Below are positions 1 to 6,578 of a stretch of DNA of 9,684 bases, piece by piece (the first letter of the stretch is position 1; every line of letters begins with the position of its first letter). The stretch comes from Thermococcus paralvinellae (lineage in GTDB: Archaea; Methanobacteriota_B; Thermococci; Thermococcales; Thermococcaceae). The notes beneath the pieces are model-generated. The model had not been told where the DNA came from. It ran no database searches and saw only the letters and a program-made list of their open reading frames with translations. A program made the translations under genes and the position numbers. The stretch covers positions 1 to 9,684 of the forward strand of contig DQUR01000117.1 in the NCBI GenBank assembly GCA_015662175.1, given 5' to 3'.

Positions 1-148
1 AATAGACCTGGACGATGCATACATAACCCTTAACTACTACGTAGGTAAAGTGGCACTGAACGACGATGAGAAGAGACTGGATATGGATAACAACGGAATA
101 ATTGACTATATGGATGTGGTTAAAATAATGGAGATGGCGGAATCTTAA
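1..148 (+). CDS. C-terminus of a dockerin-like (EF-hand repeat) protein, 5' partial
   Basis: Reading from base 2 gives 48 residues and then TAA at 146-148; the start lies outside the window. Residues 27-38 form a textbook calcium loop (D-M-D-N-N-G-I-I-D-Y-M-D: acidic or Asn at loop positions 1, 3, 5, Gly at 6, Ile at 8, Asp at 12). Residues 2-16 (DLDDAYITLNYYVGK) look like the helix of a preceding repeat. Two such half-repeats about 24 residues apart, ending a protein, match the type I dockerin layout. In bacteria dockerins bind cohesins; archaeal examples occur on secreted proteins, and their partners are often unknown. I infer an extracellular, calcium-stabilised tail on a secreted protein whose main domain cannot be seen. 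An oligo-T terminator follows. A generic EF-hand or thrombospondin-type-3-like repeat is the alternative. Confidence 0.72.
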   Translation, partial: IDLDDAYITLNYYVGKVALNDDEKRLDMDNNGIIDYMDVVKIMEMAES

Positions 149-177
149 GATAATTAAATTCTTTTTTATTTTTTTCT
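149..177 (+). terminator. Oligo-T terminator after the dockerin-like gene
   Basis: Immediately after the TAA at 146-148 there are two T tracts (162-167 and 169-175). No strong hairpin is visible. Archaeal RNA polymerase commonly terminates at such oligo-T stretches. On the minus strand the same bases are A-rich, so this would not terminate the leftward pseudogene. Confidence 0.6.
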
Positions 178-182
178 CCTAT

Positions 183-551
183 TCACAGCTTCACAGCCCT
201 AATGAACCCCAATCCAAAGTTTTCTGCGATTGAAAACAATGTCCCAATCCTCCTCCTAAGTTTAGAGAGACGTCTGTAATAGAGCTGAGCATAAGCGAAG
301 CATTTACAGAATTCTGCTTCTGACAACGGATTATAAACGATAATCAGTTACCCATTGATCGGAGAAAAAATTGGAGTATATCCCAATTTTGTTTTCGGAT
401 TTAAGACATTTTTCCTTCCTGTTAGAGTATTCAATGCCCCGTTCTGCACCGTTTCAGTTATTGCACTACTCGTTCCTATTTGTCTGGCCTCGGAGGTGAA
501 TGAAAATAATGCGAGTAGGAGAGATACTAACGCTACAGCCCTAGTTTTCAT
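183..551 (-). pseudogene. Small secreted-protein gene interrupted by an in-frame TAA
   Basis: Reading leftward from ATG at 551-549, 67 codons are open to a TAA at 350-348. The same frame then stays open for another 54 codons to TGA at 185-183. The N-terminus is signal-peptide-like: a short basic start (MKTR), then a hydrophobic run (AVALVSLLLALFS), then a polar stretch. The second half is basic and aromatic-rich (YYRRLSKLRRR). Removing the TAA would restore a 122-codon product. The ATG lies inside the last codons of the upstream decayed gene (its stop is 543-541), so the two were probably translationally coupled. I do not recognise the family. It is also possible that the 67-residue piece is still made, or that the downstream open stretch is chance. 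Confidence 0.5.
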
Positions 552-1118
552 GACCCTTACCAATTACTTTCACAATTTCTCTAGCTGTAAGCTTAAGAAG
601 ATAATCTTGATACCCTCTAAAGCTCATAATGCCCTTTGAAGAGTCCTTGAGTGTGATTATTGTGTATGCTTGAACTTCACCTTTAAACTTCACCTTTAAC
701 ATTGCCTACGAAGCTCCTTAGCGCTAGGGTCTTGTTCTCAGCATTTTTGTATTCCAGATAATGCTTAGGTCTTCCAATGCTGGAGTATATGGCAAGAGCT
801 CTAACGGCTCCTGATGATTTAATAGGGGTGTAGGTTATATTAACCTTTTCAACTCATACTGCCAGAAACTGTCCATCACACTCCTTTGGTTCATCTAGAA
901 GTTTCACTTTATGCCCCATATTTCTTGAGTTCTTCTGCCACGAGCTTTCCAAAGTAGGAATCTGGATAAACGCAGAAGCCATCTTTAAAGGTGGGAATAT
1001 TTCCTGCTTTCGCAATACCGGTCATAACATGCGAATAAGACTTAACAAAGGCGAAGTTTCCTGCAAAGAATATGAGTGCTACAAACAGAAAGCTGACGAC
1101 TACAATTGTACTTTTCAT
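541..1118 (-). pseudogene. Decayed membrane-anchored protein gene with frameshift, TGA and 13-bp tandem duplication
   Basis: From ATG at 1118-1116 the frame encodes an N-terminal hydrophobic segment (IVVVSFLFVALIFFAG) and a soluble part ending ...EELKKYG, then stops at 911-909. Three lesions explain the rest. First, an extra base in the C4 run at 914-917 (G4 on the coding strand): dropping it turns GA-stop into YGHKVKLLDEP. Second, a TGA at 856-854. Third, a perfect tandem duplication of a 13-mer (ACTTCACCTTTAA on the plus strand, 674-686 and 687-699), which shifts the frame. After it the product continues (QAYTIITLKDSS...) to TAG at 543-541. Removing the 13 bp and one base leaves 564 nt, exactly 188 codons. 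The downstream small gene overlaps its end. Family unknown. Three independent changes make a sequencing error unlikely as the whole explanation. Confidence 0.72.
674..699. repeat. Perfect 13-bp tandem direct repeat
   Basis: ACTTCACCTTTAA occurs at 674-686 and again at 687-699 with no spacer. Thirteen is not a multiple of three, so the duplication shifts the frame of the leftward gene. Deleting one copy joins ...SFVGNVKGEV directly to QAYTIITLKDSS in one frame. This looks like a slippage or short-homology duplication event. Confidence 0.9.
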
Positions 1119-1165
1119 GGTTCTCCCTACAAAAAATCTCAGTCAAAAATTTAAACTTTTTGGAG
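1119..1165 (-). promoter_or_regulatory. Remnant promoter and ribosome binding site of the decayed membrane-protein gene
   Basis: On the coding (minus) strand an A/T box reading TTTAAATTTTT is centred near 1152, about 34 bases before the ATG at 1118. A GGGAG-type ribosome binding site (CTCCC at 1123-1127 on the plus strand) sits about 4 bases before the ATG. Both elements look intact although the gene is broken. The upstream radical SAM gene ends at 1190, with a short T tract on its strand (about 1180-1184). Confidence 0.4.
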
Positions 1166-1189
1166 TTACTATCTTCCAAGTACAAAAAG

Positions 1190-2458
1190 TTAAACTGGAG
1201 TTGCCACATAAATCCCATGCCTCGTACTTACAATCTTTACCTTCACCTTATCCCCAACCTCAGCGCTTGTATTAATTATCTCAATCAGTCTGTTCCTTGC
1301 AACCCCAAGCATCTCACCCTCAATTCTTCCGGGCAAAACAATCTCAACTTTCACAATTTCTCCTATCTTAAAGGCTAACGGGATAAACCTTCTCCTGTGC
1401 ATTCCAAAATGTTCAGGTTTCAGGACTAGGGGTCTCATTCCGGTTTTCCTCTCGAGATCTCTCAGCCATTCATAAAAACGCTTAAACGGAACGGGTTTCG
1501 CTATCACTGGATTCCTGCCAAACCTATAGGGCACGTAGTTCTGGAAGCCCAGCGCTGGCCATCTTTTTCCGGCACCAATCTTCCTTGCAAACTCTATGAA
1601 CGCTTTGGCCTCATCATCGTTCACCCCAAAGATGATTACCGGAGCAATGAGAACATCAATCCCGGCGTTTACCAAAGCTTCAGCCATGTCCAGAACATGA
1701 TTTAGGTCATAGTTTTTCATGCCCATGAGCATCTTTGCCTTTTCGGGGTTAAGGGAATGAACCGAGAGGTTAATTCTATCAAGCCCGGCCTCAGCGAGTT
1801 CTTCAACCAGCTTATCATTTAAGAGCACCCCATTGCTTTGCATTGATACAACATCAACATTTGGATGCTCCTTCAATGCCTGAACCAGCTCCACTATGAA
1901 GGGATATAACAATGGCTCCCCCTGGCCATCAAGGTGTGCCTCAAGCCCTTTGCCTTTAAATCTTGCAACTTCATCAAACCATCTCATAAGATGGTCAATA
2001 TCCACCACATAATCCAGAATTCTCGTCCTTGAATAGGGCCCTTCATCAACAGAGCAGAAAATGCATGAGAGATTGCACCCACTTGAGCCCCTCACCTGAA
2101 TTAGATTCGTGCCTCTATCTATTAACCCGAAGGCGTTGTAGCCCAATAGAGGGATGCCCATACCTTCATGTATGTAAATCACCTTTCTCCCCGTGTATCT
2201 GTTTCTTAAAAGCTGTCCAAGGTTGTTTTGAATGAGAAATGCAATGAAACTTTCAACATCTGGATTATCAACGTTAATGATGAGATGGCCATCTTCAGCC
2301 TTAACGTCAGGCTTAACTCCAAATTTCTTTTTTATAGCCCTTGCAAGAAGCTTTTTTTCAAAATCCGCATAAAGGGTATTTCTCCAGATTAATCTAACAC
2401 TCTCGCCCAAATCTTCGAAGTATGAATGTGGAAACCTAATTTTAATCATGTTTGGCAT
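1190..2458 (-). CDS. Radical SAM Fe-S enzyme with C-terminal TRAM-like domain
   Basis: A 422-residue protein from ATG at 2458, or 419 from ATG at 2449. Residues 128-135 (CNLSCIFC) are the CX3CX2C motif that binds the radical-SAM [4Fe-4S] cluster; these are the only cysteines in the protein, so no auxiliary cluster is expected. GEP (180-182) is the typical SAM-contact motif after strand 2. The first 100 residues are an extra N-terminal domain. Residues about 365-422 resemble a TRAM domain (VKVEIVLPGRIEGEM...VGDKVKVKIV), an RNA-binding OB-type fold found on tRNA/rRNA methylthiolases and methyltransferases. It resembles the archaeal family usually annotated only as predicted Fe-S oxidoreductase (from memory COG2100-like). 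The substrate is unknown; the TRAM-like end makes RNA a reasonable guess. It is transcribed divergently from the ACT-domain gene. No good ribosome binding site precedes either ATG, which fits a leaderless mRNA beginning near 2449. Confidence 0.88.
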   Translation of the reverse strand: MPNMIKIRFPHSYFEDLGESVRLIWRNTLYADFEKKLLARAIKKKFGVKPDVKAEDGHLIINVDNPDVESFIAFLIQNNLGQLLRNRYTGRKVIYIHEGMGIPLLGYNAFGLIDRGTNLIQVRGSSGCNLSCIFCSVDEGPYSRTRILDYVVDIDHLMRWFDEVARFKGKGLEAHLDGQGEPLLYPFIVELVQALKEHPNVDVVSMQSNGVLLNDKLVEELAEAGLDRINLSVHSLNPEKAKMLMGMKNYDLNHVLDMAEALVNAGIDVLIAPVIIFGVNDDEAKAFIEFARKIGAGKRWPALGFQNYVPYRFGRNPVIAKPVPFKRFYEWLRDLERKTGMRPLVLKPEHFGMHRRRFIPLAFKIGEIVKVEIVLPGRIEGEMLGVARNRLIEIINTSAEVGDKVKVKIVSTRHGIYVATPV

Positions 2459-2470
2459 TCATGAGTGGTG

Positions 2471-2480
2471 ATTTAAAAAT
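2471..2480 (-). promoter_or_regulatory. TATA box of the radical SAM gene
   Basis: On the minus strand ATTTTTAAAT is centred at about 2476. A start site 25-27 bases further on falls at about 2449-2451, next to the second in-frame ATG (2449-2447). No GGTG/GGAGG-like sequence precedes either ATG. This suggests a leaderless transcript with initiation at 2449 rather than 2458. Confidence 0.5.
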
Positions 2481-2497
2481 CTTGAGTAAAGGCCTAT

Positions 2498-2539
2498 AAT
2501 GTTCCATTTGCACGCGATAAATGTGAACATGGAAACATT
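2498..2539. promoter_or_regulatory. Dyad repeat between divergent genes, possible operator
   Basis: AATGTTCCAT (2498-2507) is mirrored by ATGGAAACATT (2529-2539), an inverted repeat with one extra A. ATGTTC (2499-2504) is also perfectly mirrored by GAACAT (2525-2530), about two DNA turns apart centre to centre. The element lies just upstream of the A/T box (about 2538-2550) for the rightward ACT gene and about 20-60 bp behind the leftward promoter. It could bind a dimeric regulator of one or both genes. No known operator consensus was matched. Confidence 0.35.
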
Positions 2540-2566
2540 TTAATATTATTGTCTCCTAAAGTATAA
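2538..2566 (+). promoter_or_regulatory. Promoter region of the HTH-ACT gene
   Basis: Two A/T boxes are visible: TTTTAATATTATT at 2538-2550 and AAAGTATAAT at about 2558-2567. Both are upstream of the ATG at 2597, at distances giving a short leader. I cannot tell which one is used. Confidence 0.4.
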
Positions 2567-2596
2567 TGCTGGGCTGGATTGCTCAAGGTGGTATCT

Positions 2597-3097
2597 ATGT
2601 GGGGAAAAATTGAACATTACTTTGATGAATATCCTGTTAGGAAGCAGATAGCAAAGATACTCTTAAAGTATGGACTTAAGGTTTCTGATGACATGAAGAT
2701 AAAGTGCGGAAACATTGAGTTACCGTACACAAAGATAGCAAAGGCTCTTGATGTTGATAGAAGGGTCGTTAAAGAGACGGTGGCAATGATTCTTAAGATA
2801 CCAGAACTCAGGGAGATTTACACCAACTTGGAACCAACAGTACACATGAAATTCGTTGGTAGGCATGTTGGTTATGGTGTGATTGAAATTGAGCCAGAGC
2901 CAAGAGCCATTGGGATTCTGGCAAAAATTGCTGGGAAAATTGCGGAGAGGGGTATAAACATTGTCCAAGTTGTGGCTGAGGATCCAGAGCTTTATCCGGA
3001 GGCAACCCTGACTATAATTACAGAGAGACCAATTCCTGGAGATCTAATTAATGAGCTTTCAAAACTTGAGGGTGTCAAGAGAATCTCGATTTACTAA
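2597..3097 (+). CDS. Small HTH-ACT regulatory protein
   Basis: A 166-residue protein. I chose ATG at 2597 because AAGGTGG (2586-2592) sits about 5 bases upstream; TTG 2579 and GTG 2588 in the same frame lack such a site. Residues about 40-65 (LPYTKIAKALDVDRRVVKETV) look like a helix-turn-helix. Residues about 92-166 form an ACT-type regulatory domain: a beta strand, EPRAIGILAKIAGKIAERGINI as helix and turn, then strands up to VKRISIY. ACT domains bind amino acids and control metabolic enzymes or transcription. The family is widespread in archaea, sometimes described as a predicted regulator of homoserine dehydrogenase (COG2061-like, from memory). It has no amino-acid biosynthesis neighbour here, so its ligand and target are unknown. 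A T6 run at 3105-3110 is a likely terminator. Confidence 0.85.
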   Translation: MWGKIEHYFDEYPVRKQIAKILLKYGLKVSDDMKIKCGNIELPYTKIAKALDVDRRVVKETVAMILKIPELREIYTNLEPTVHMKFVGRHVGYGVIEIEPEPRAIGILAKIAGKIAERGINIVQVVAEDPELYPEATLTIITERPIPGDLINELSKLEGVKRISIY

Positions 3098-3100
3098 TCC

Positions 3101-3127
3101 TAAATTTTTTGCTGTTCGGTTTTAGAA
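3101..3127 (+). terminator. Oligo-T terminator after the HTH-ACT gene
   Basis: A T6 run at 3105-3110 and a T4 run at about 3119-3122 follow the TAA at 3095-3097. This fits archaeal oligo-T termination. The 51-bp gap before the next start shows no obvious strong TATA box, so read-through into the next gene remains possible. Confidence 0.4.
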
Positions 3128-3148
3128 AAACAACTGTGGGCGGTGCAT

Positions 3149-3964
3149 ATGAGGAGGGCTTTAGTTACACTTACCCCTCCCGAAAGTAAGCGTTTGATTG
3201 CCAAAGCCGTTGTAGCCCTAGATGAGGTCCAACATGCGTTAAAGCATGGCTTCGTTTATATTGCAACAGGTACAACAGCCGCTTACATTGCAGAGGAAAT
3301 CTTGGGTGAGAAAATTGAAAAAGAAGCGTGGACTGTTGGGGTTATAAGCAAGGGAAGAACTTGCATAACTCCAAAAGAGACATGGCCCAAGCATCTTGTC
3401 CTCTATAAAGGAAAGCCCTTTGAAGGTGAGCCGAGAGAGGCGTTAAAGGAAATGGGACCGGATGATGTTTTCATCAAGGGAGCAAATGCGATAGATGTTA
3501 ACTGGAACGTGGCTGTATTTGCTGCGGCCTCAGATGGGGGAACGATAGGTAAAGCCTTTGGATGGACTATAACGAAAGGTGTCCTAACGATTACACCAAT
3601 AAGCTTAGAGAAATTTGTTCCAACACCCGTAGAATACAGCGCAAAGATAACAGGAATTCGGTCATTTGATTGGGGAACAGGACTTTACGCTGCATTAGTG
3701 CCAATCCCACACGCGGTGCCGATAACTGAAGTTGAGGCCTATGACATCTTGGCCAACGTTGATGCAATCCCAATAGCTGCTGGAGGTGCGGGAGAAGCAG
3801 AGGGAAGCGTAACTCTGGTTTTGGAAGGCGAGGATGGAGACATGGAAAAAGCAAAGGAAATTACAAAGCAGGTTAAGGGGGAGCCTTACCTTAAACCATA
3901 CACAGAGAACTGCGAAAAGTGTCCATTTGCAAAGATTTGTGGAATTGGAAGAGGGGACTTTTGA
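3149..3964 (+). CDS. Conserved protein of unknown function with C-terminal Cys motif
   Basis: A 271-residue protein from ATG 3149, chosen because GGCGGTG (3139-3145) is placed upstream as a ribosome binding site; GTG 3143 is the alternative start. I do not recognise an assigned function. A glycine/threonine-rich turn at residues 40-43 (TGTT), after a beta strand (FVYIA), and a KGAN motif at 110-113 recall the phosphosugar-isomerase/CoA-transferase (NagB/RpiA-like) fold. That is an inference from short motifs only. Residues 129-148 and 211-219 are also Gly-rich. The end carries C255-x2-C258-x5-C264, with another Cys at 72. Such a tail could hold zinc or three ligands of an Fe-S cluster. No transmembrane segment or signal peptide is seen. 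It follows the ACT gene at 51 bp and converges with the pseudogene at 4041-4547. Confidence 0.75.
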   Translation: MRRALVTLTPPESKRLIAKAVVALDEVQHALKHGFVYIATGTTAAYIAEEILGEKIEKEAWTVGVISKGRTCITPKETWPKHLVLYKGKPFEGEPREALKEMGPDDVFIKGANAIDVNWNVAVFAAASDGGTIGKAFGWTITKGVLTITPISLEKFVPTPVEYSAKITGIRSFDWGTGLYAALVPIPHAVPITEVEAYDILANVDAIPIAAGGAGEAEGSVTLVLEGEDGDMEKAKEITKQVKGEPYLKPYTENCEKCPFAKICGIGRGDF

Positions 3965-4040
3965 TTCTTCTCCTTACTTTTTACCAATGCAACGGCTCTT
4001 TTCTTGGAGTATCCCTGCCCATAGAAAACACCGATGGGCA

Positions 4041-4547
4041 TTACATTCCTTTAAAAAAGCTTAGGGAACCATCTCATTTTTGTGAAATGCCCAAAGAGCA
4101 CTGCAAACCTCCGTAGAGCTTCAAAATTGCCGTCCCATCTTTCTTGATTTTTCATATCAAACTGTTTTGGCTTTACACGCTTTCTTTTGCTTATTTGTTT
4201 TCTTATTTTTCTATTGTTGCAAGGGACATCTAAACATTTTCAAGCTTTTTGCCAATTATAGTGTTGTCCTTCTTTGTGGCCCTTTTGGAAATCATGAGAG
4301 GAGCATGTATCCTTTTGAGTCTTCATTGCCCTATGTACGTCTCTTTCAATTTTCTCCTAGTCCGCATCGTCACAATTGCCATAAGGCCTTCAGTCTTTTG
4401 AAATTTCTCAACGTTCTCAATCCAGCTTCTCTGTGTAAAAAGCTCTTTTTCTCCTTTAGCCACAATAACCATTGGCTCACCGTCTGCTGGAATAGGGAGC
4501 GAAGGCCTGAGCCATTTAGTCCCAGTGAATTTCCCATCATTGCTCAT
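4041..4547 (-). pseudogene. Decayed gene with multiple in-frame stops
   Basis: From ATG at 4547-4545 one frame is open for 74 codons (starting MSNDGKFTGTKWLRPSLP) to TGA at 4325-4323. The same frame remains protein-like afterwards (RLKRIHAPLMISKRATKK, then IIGKKLENV) to TAG 4232-4230. It then crosses several TAA/TGA codons, including TGA 4076-4074, with stretches such as KKDGTAILKLYGGLQC between them, and ends at TAA 4043-4041. A second coding-like piece in another frame (MPIGVFYGQGYSKKRAVALV) runs on to about 3975, suggesting a further one-base loss near the A/T run at 4051-4056. The promoter is still visible. The family is not recognised. The first 74 residues could still be made as a short protein. 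The 3965-4547 stretch otherwise holds nothing else that I can support. Confidence 0.55.
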
Positions 4548-4575
4548 TCACCTCTATTATAATTATTATAAAGAT
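4548..4575 (-). promoter_or_regulatory. TATA-rich promoter of the decayed leftward gene
   Basis: On the minus strand CTTTATAATAATTATAAT (about 4573-4556) precedes GAGGTGAATG at the start codon. The A/T box is 20-25 bases before the ATG, so the transcript would be leaderless or nearly so. GAGGTG directly abuts the start, too close for normal ribosome binding. Confidence 0.45.
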
Positions 4576-4646
4576 GTTGTACGCCTTTTAAGCTCCTCTC
4601 CGGGCTTTAGTGTTATCCCATGAAAGGTCGCTCACAAGCGGCAACT

Positions 4647-4682
4647 CTTTTAAGTCTTATTCTATTTTGATGTTTAGGTGGG
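4647..4682 (+). promoter_or_regulatory. Promoter and ribosome binding site of the PP-loop/ferredoxin gene
   Basis: TTTTAAG at 4648-4654 is a TATA-like box about 35 bases before the start. AGGTGG at 4676-4681 is the ribosome binding site. Of the two adjacent ATGs, the second (4686) has the normal 5-base spacing from AGGTG and the first (4683) only 2. The short inverted repeat CGCT/AGCG at 4629-4640 just upstream is too weak to call an operator. Confidence 0.5.
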
Positions 4683-4685
4683 ATG

Positions 4686-6578
4686 ATGAGAAGAGGCCCA
4701 GTGTTTTTGGGGAAAGCTTACATCCACTGGTGCGAGAAGTGCAATATTCCCCTAATCGCCGAGAAATGCGACATCCATAAAAAAGAGGGAATATTCAAGT
4801 TAGATTTAACCCCACCCGCAGATGTTAGATTTGCCTTCAAAAAAGATTTGGAGTTCATGAAGAGGGAGTTTAAAAGGCACTACGGCGTTGATATTGGCGA
4901 GATAATTGATGAAAAGGTGGTTCTCCTCAATAAAATCCCAGGGGAAGATGACATTTACGAGATAATACTTGATGGCTATATTTTTGGGTGGCTTCGCTTT
5001 GATCCGCTGGAGCTTAAATGGAAGCCCGGGCTTAAGGTTGAAGGGGCCATTGCGCTCTGGAAACGCTTTGGAAAGAATATGAGAAAATGGGTCATTGTGG
5101 ATGAAGGGGCTGTTGAACCAATAAAAAAAGGTGCAAATGTTTTACCGGTGGGCATAATCGAAGCTGATCCTTCAATTAAGGTGGGGGATGACGTCATAAT
5201 TGTCGGTGAAGGTGGAGAGGTCATAGCTACGGGAATAGCAAAGAAAGATTATGAACAACTGATAAATTCAGAAGAGAGGGGAACAGGCATCAAAACGAGA
5301 CACCAGAGAAGCATCAACTACAGGGAGGGGAAAAACGCCACTATTGAGGATGTAATTAAAGCCAACAAATCAGCACTTGAAGAGAGAGTCAGGGAAGCAA
5401 GAGAATTTATTGGAAAAACCACTGAAAAGATAAAACTTCCAGTGGCAATTGCATTTTCGGGGGGTAAAGACAGTTTGGCTGTTTTGGGGCTAATGCTCGA
5501 GGAATTGGGGGAGGGCTTTACGATTTTCTTCAATAACACGGGGATTGAATTTCCCGAAACCCTTCAATACATCGAGGAGATAAAGAAAGATCTCAAAGAC
5601 AAAGATATTAGGTTCATAGTTGCTGATGCCAAAGATGCTTTCTGGCATGCTTTAAATGTATTTTCCCCACCTGGAAGAGACTATCGCTGGTGTTGTAAGG
5701 TTACAAAGCTCGGCCCAATAACACTAACAATAAAAGAACACTATCCAGAGGGTGTTTTGATGTTTGTAGGGCAGAGAAAATATGAGAGCATCCAGAGGTA
5801 TAAGCAGCCAAGGATTTGGAGAAACCCCTGGGTGCCCAATGAGATAGGAGCCTCTCCAGTATTCCACTGGAATGCCCTTGAGGTCTGGCTTTACATCTTC
5901 TCAAGGAAGCTGAAGTATAACCCGCTTTATGAAAAGCGACTCGATAGGATAGGTTGCTTCCTGTGTCCCAGCTCATCTCTGGCTGAAATTTATACACTTA
6001 AAGAGGAAAAACCGGAACTGTGGAATAAATGGGAAAAAGAACTCGAAAAATGGAGGAAGCGTTTCAATCTTCCTAAAGAATGGATAACCCATGGATTCTG
6101 GAGATGGAAACAGCTCAGCAGGGGACAGAAGAAGCTGGCAGAGCAGTTGGGAATCGATCTTCCAGAGGAGAGAATCTGGGAACCGGTACAGTATTCCATT
6201 GAAGAGCATGAGAATGGATACCTGGTGAAGCTCAACACAAAATTAAACTTGAAAAGAATCAAAGAAGTCGCTCCCATTCTTGGTGAAGTTGAAATAGGGG
6301 AAAATTACATAAAGGTCGGTGGAATAGTTTTCAAAGAGGAGGGAATATTTGCTCTTGAACGGGAAGAGGGTGTTCAGGCATATTATCTCGCTAAGAGGGC
6401 CTATGAGTGTGTTGGCTGTGGGGTTTGTGTCGGAAGATGTGCAGAAAACGCGCTGAGCATAAATCCAAAGACGAGAAAAATTGTCGTTGATTATACAAAA
6501 TGCATCCACTGTAGGGAGTGTATGAAAGTATGTCCCCTGTTGAAAATCAAAAATCCAAGAGAAGGAAGTCAGCTTTAA
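4686..6578 (+). CDS. PAPS-reductase-like PP-loop protein with Zn-ribbon-like, PUA-like and double [4Fe-4S] ferredoxin domains
   Basis: About 630 residues; numbers here count from ATG 4683. Cys17, Cys20, Cys29 and His32 form a zinc-ribbon-like N-terminus. Residues about 137-210 look like a PUA RNA-binding domain (VLPVGIIEADPSIKVGDDV...VIATGIAK). Residues 250-440 are the PP-loop nucleotide-binding domain of the PAPS reductase/CysH superfamily, with the signature SGGKDS at 259-264. Cys337-Cys338 and Cys425/Cys428 are likely metal or thiol positions. Residues 576-617 carry two ferredoxin motifs: C576-x2-C579-x2-C582-x3-C586 and C607-x2-C610-x2-C613-x3-C617. Classical PAPS reductases are about 250 residues without PUA or ferredoxin, so assimilatory sulfate reduction is unlikely. 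A PP-loop plus PUA plus Fe-S layout suggests ATP-dependent sulfur transfer or another RNA modification; that is inference. The 3' end overlaps the next gene by 49 bp. Confidence 0.88.
   Translation: MRRGPVFLGKAYIHWCEKCNIPLIAEKCDIHKKEGIFKLDLTPPADVRFAFKKDLEFMKREFKRHYGVDIGEIIDEKVVLLNKIPGEDDIYEIILDGYIFGWLRFDPLELKWKPGLKVEGAIALWKRFGKNMRKWVIVDEGAVEPIKKGANVLPVGIIEADPSIKVGDDVIIVGEGGEVIATGIAKKDYEQLINSEERGTGIKTRHQRSINYREGKNATIEDVIKANKSALEERVREAREFIGKTTEKIKLPVAIAFSGGKDSLAVLGLMLEELGEGFTIFFNNTGIEFPETLQYIEEIKKDLKDKDIRFIVADAKDAFWHALNVFSPPGRDYRWCCKVTKLGPITLTIKEHYPEGVLMFVGQRKYESIQRYKQPRIWRNPWVPNEIGASPVFHWNALEVWLYIFSRKLKYNPLYEKRLDRIGCFLCPSSSLAEIYTLKEEKPELWNKWEKELEKWRKRFNLPKEWITHGFWRWKQLSRGQKKLAEQLGIDLPEERIWEPVQYSIEEHENGYLVKLNTKLNLKRIKEVAPILGEVEIGENYIKVGGIVFKEEGIFALEREEGVQAYYLAKRAYECVGCGVCVGRCAENALSINPKTRKIVVDYTKCIHCRECMKVCPLLKIKNPREGSQL

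Noticed and set aside
854..856. In-frame TGA read as selenocysteine
   Set aside because: Thermococcales are not known to use selenocysteine, no SECIS-like hairpin is evident, and two other frame lesions lie in the same gene.
4167..4562. 131-codon open frame on the plus strand
   Set aside because: It is rich in Phe, Cys and His with no recognisable pattern, has no good ribosome site, and is the antisense of the better-supported decayed minus-strand gene.
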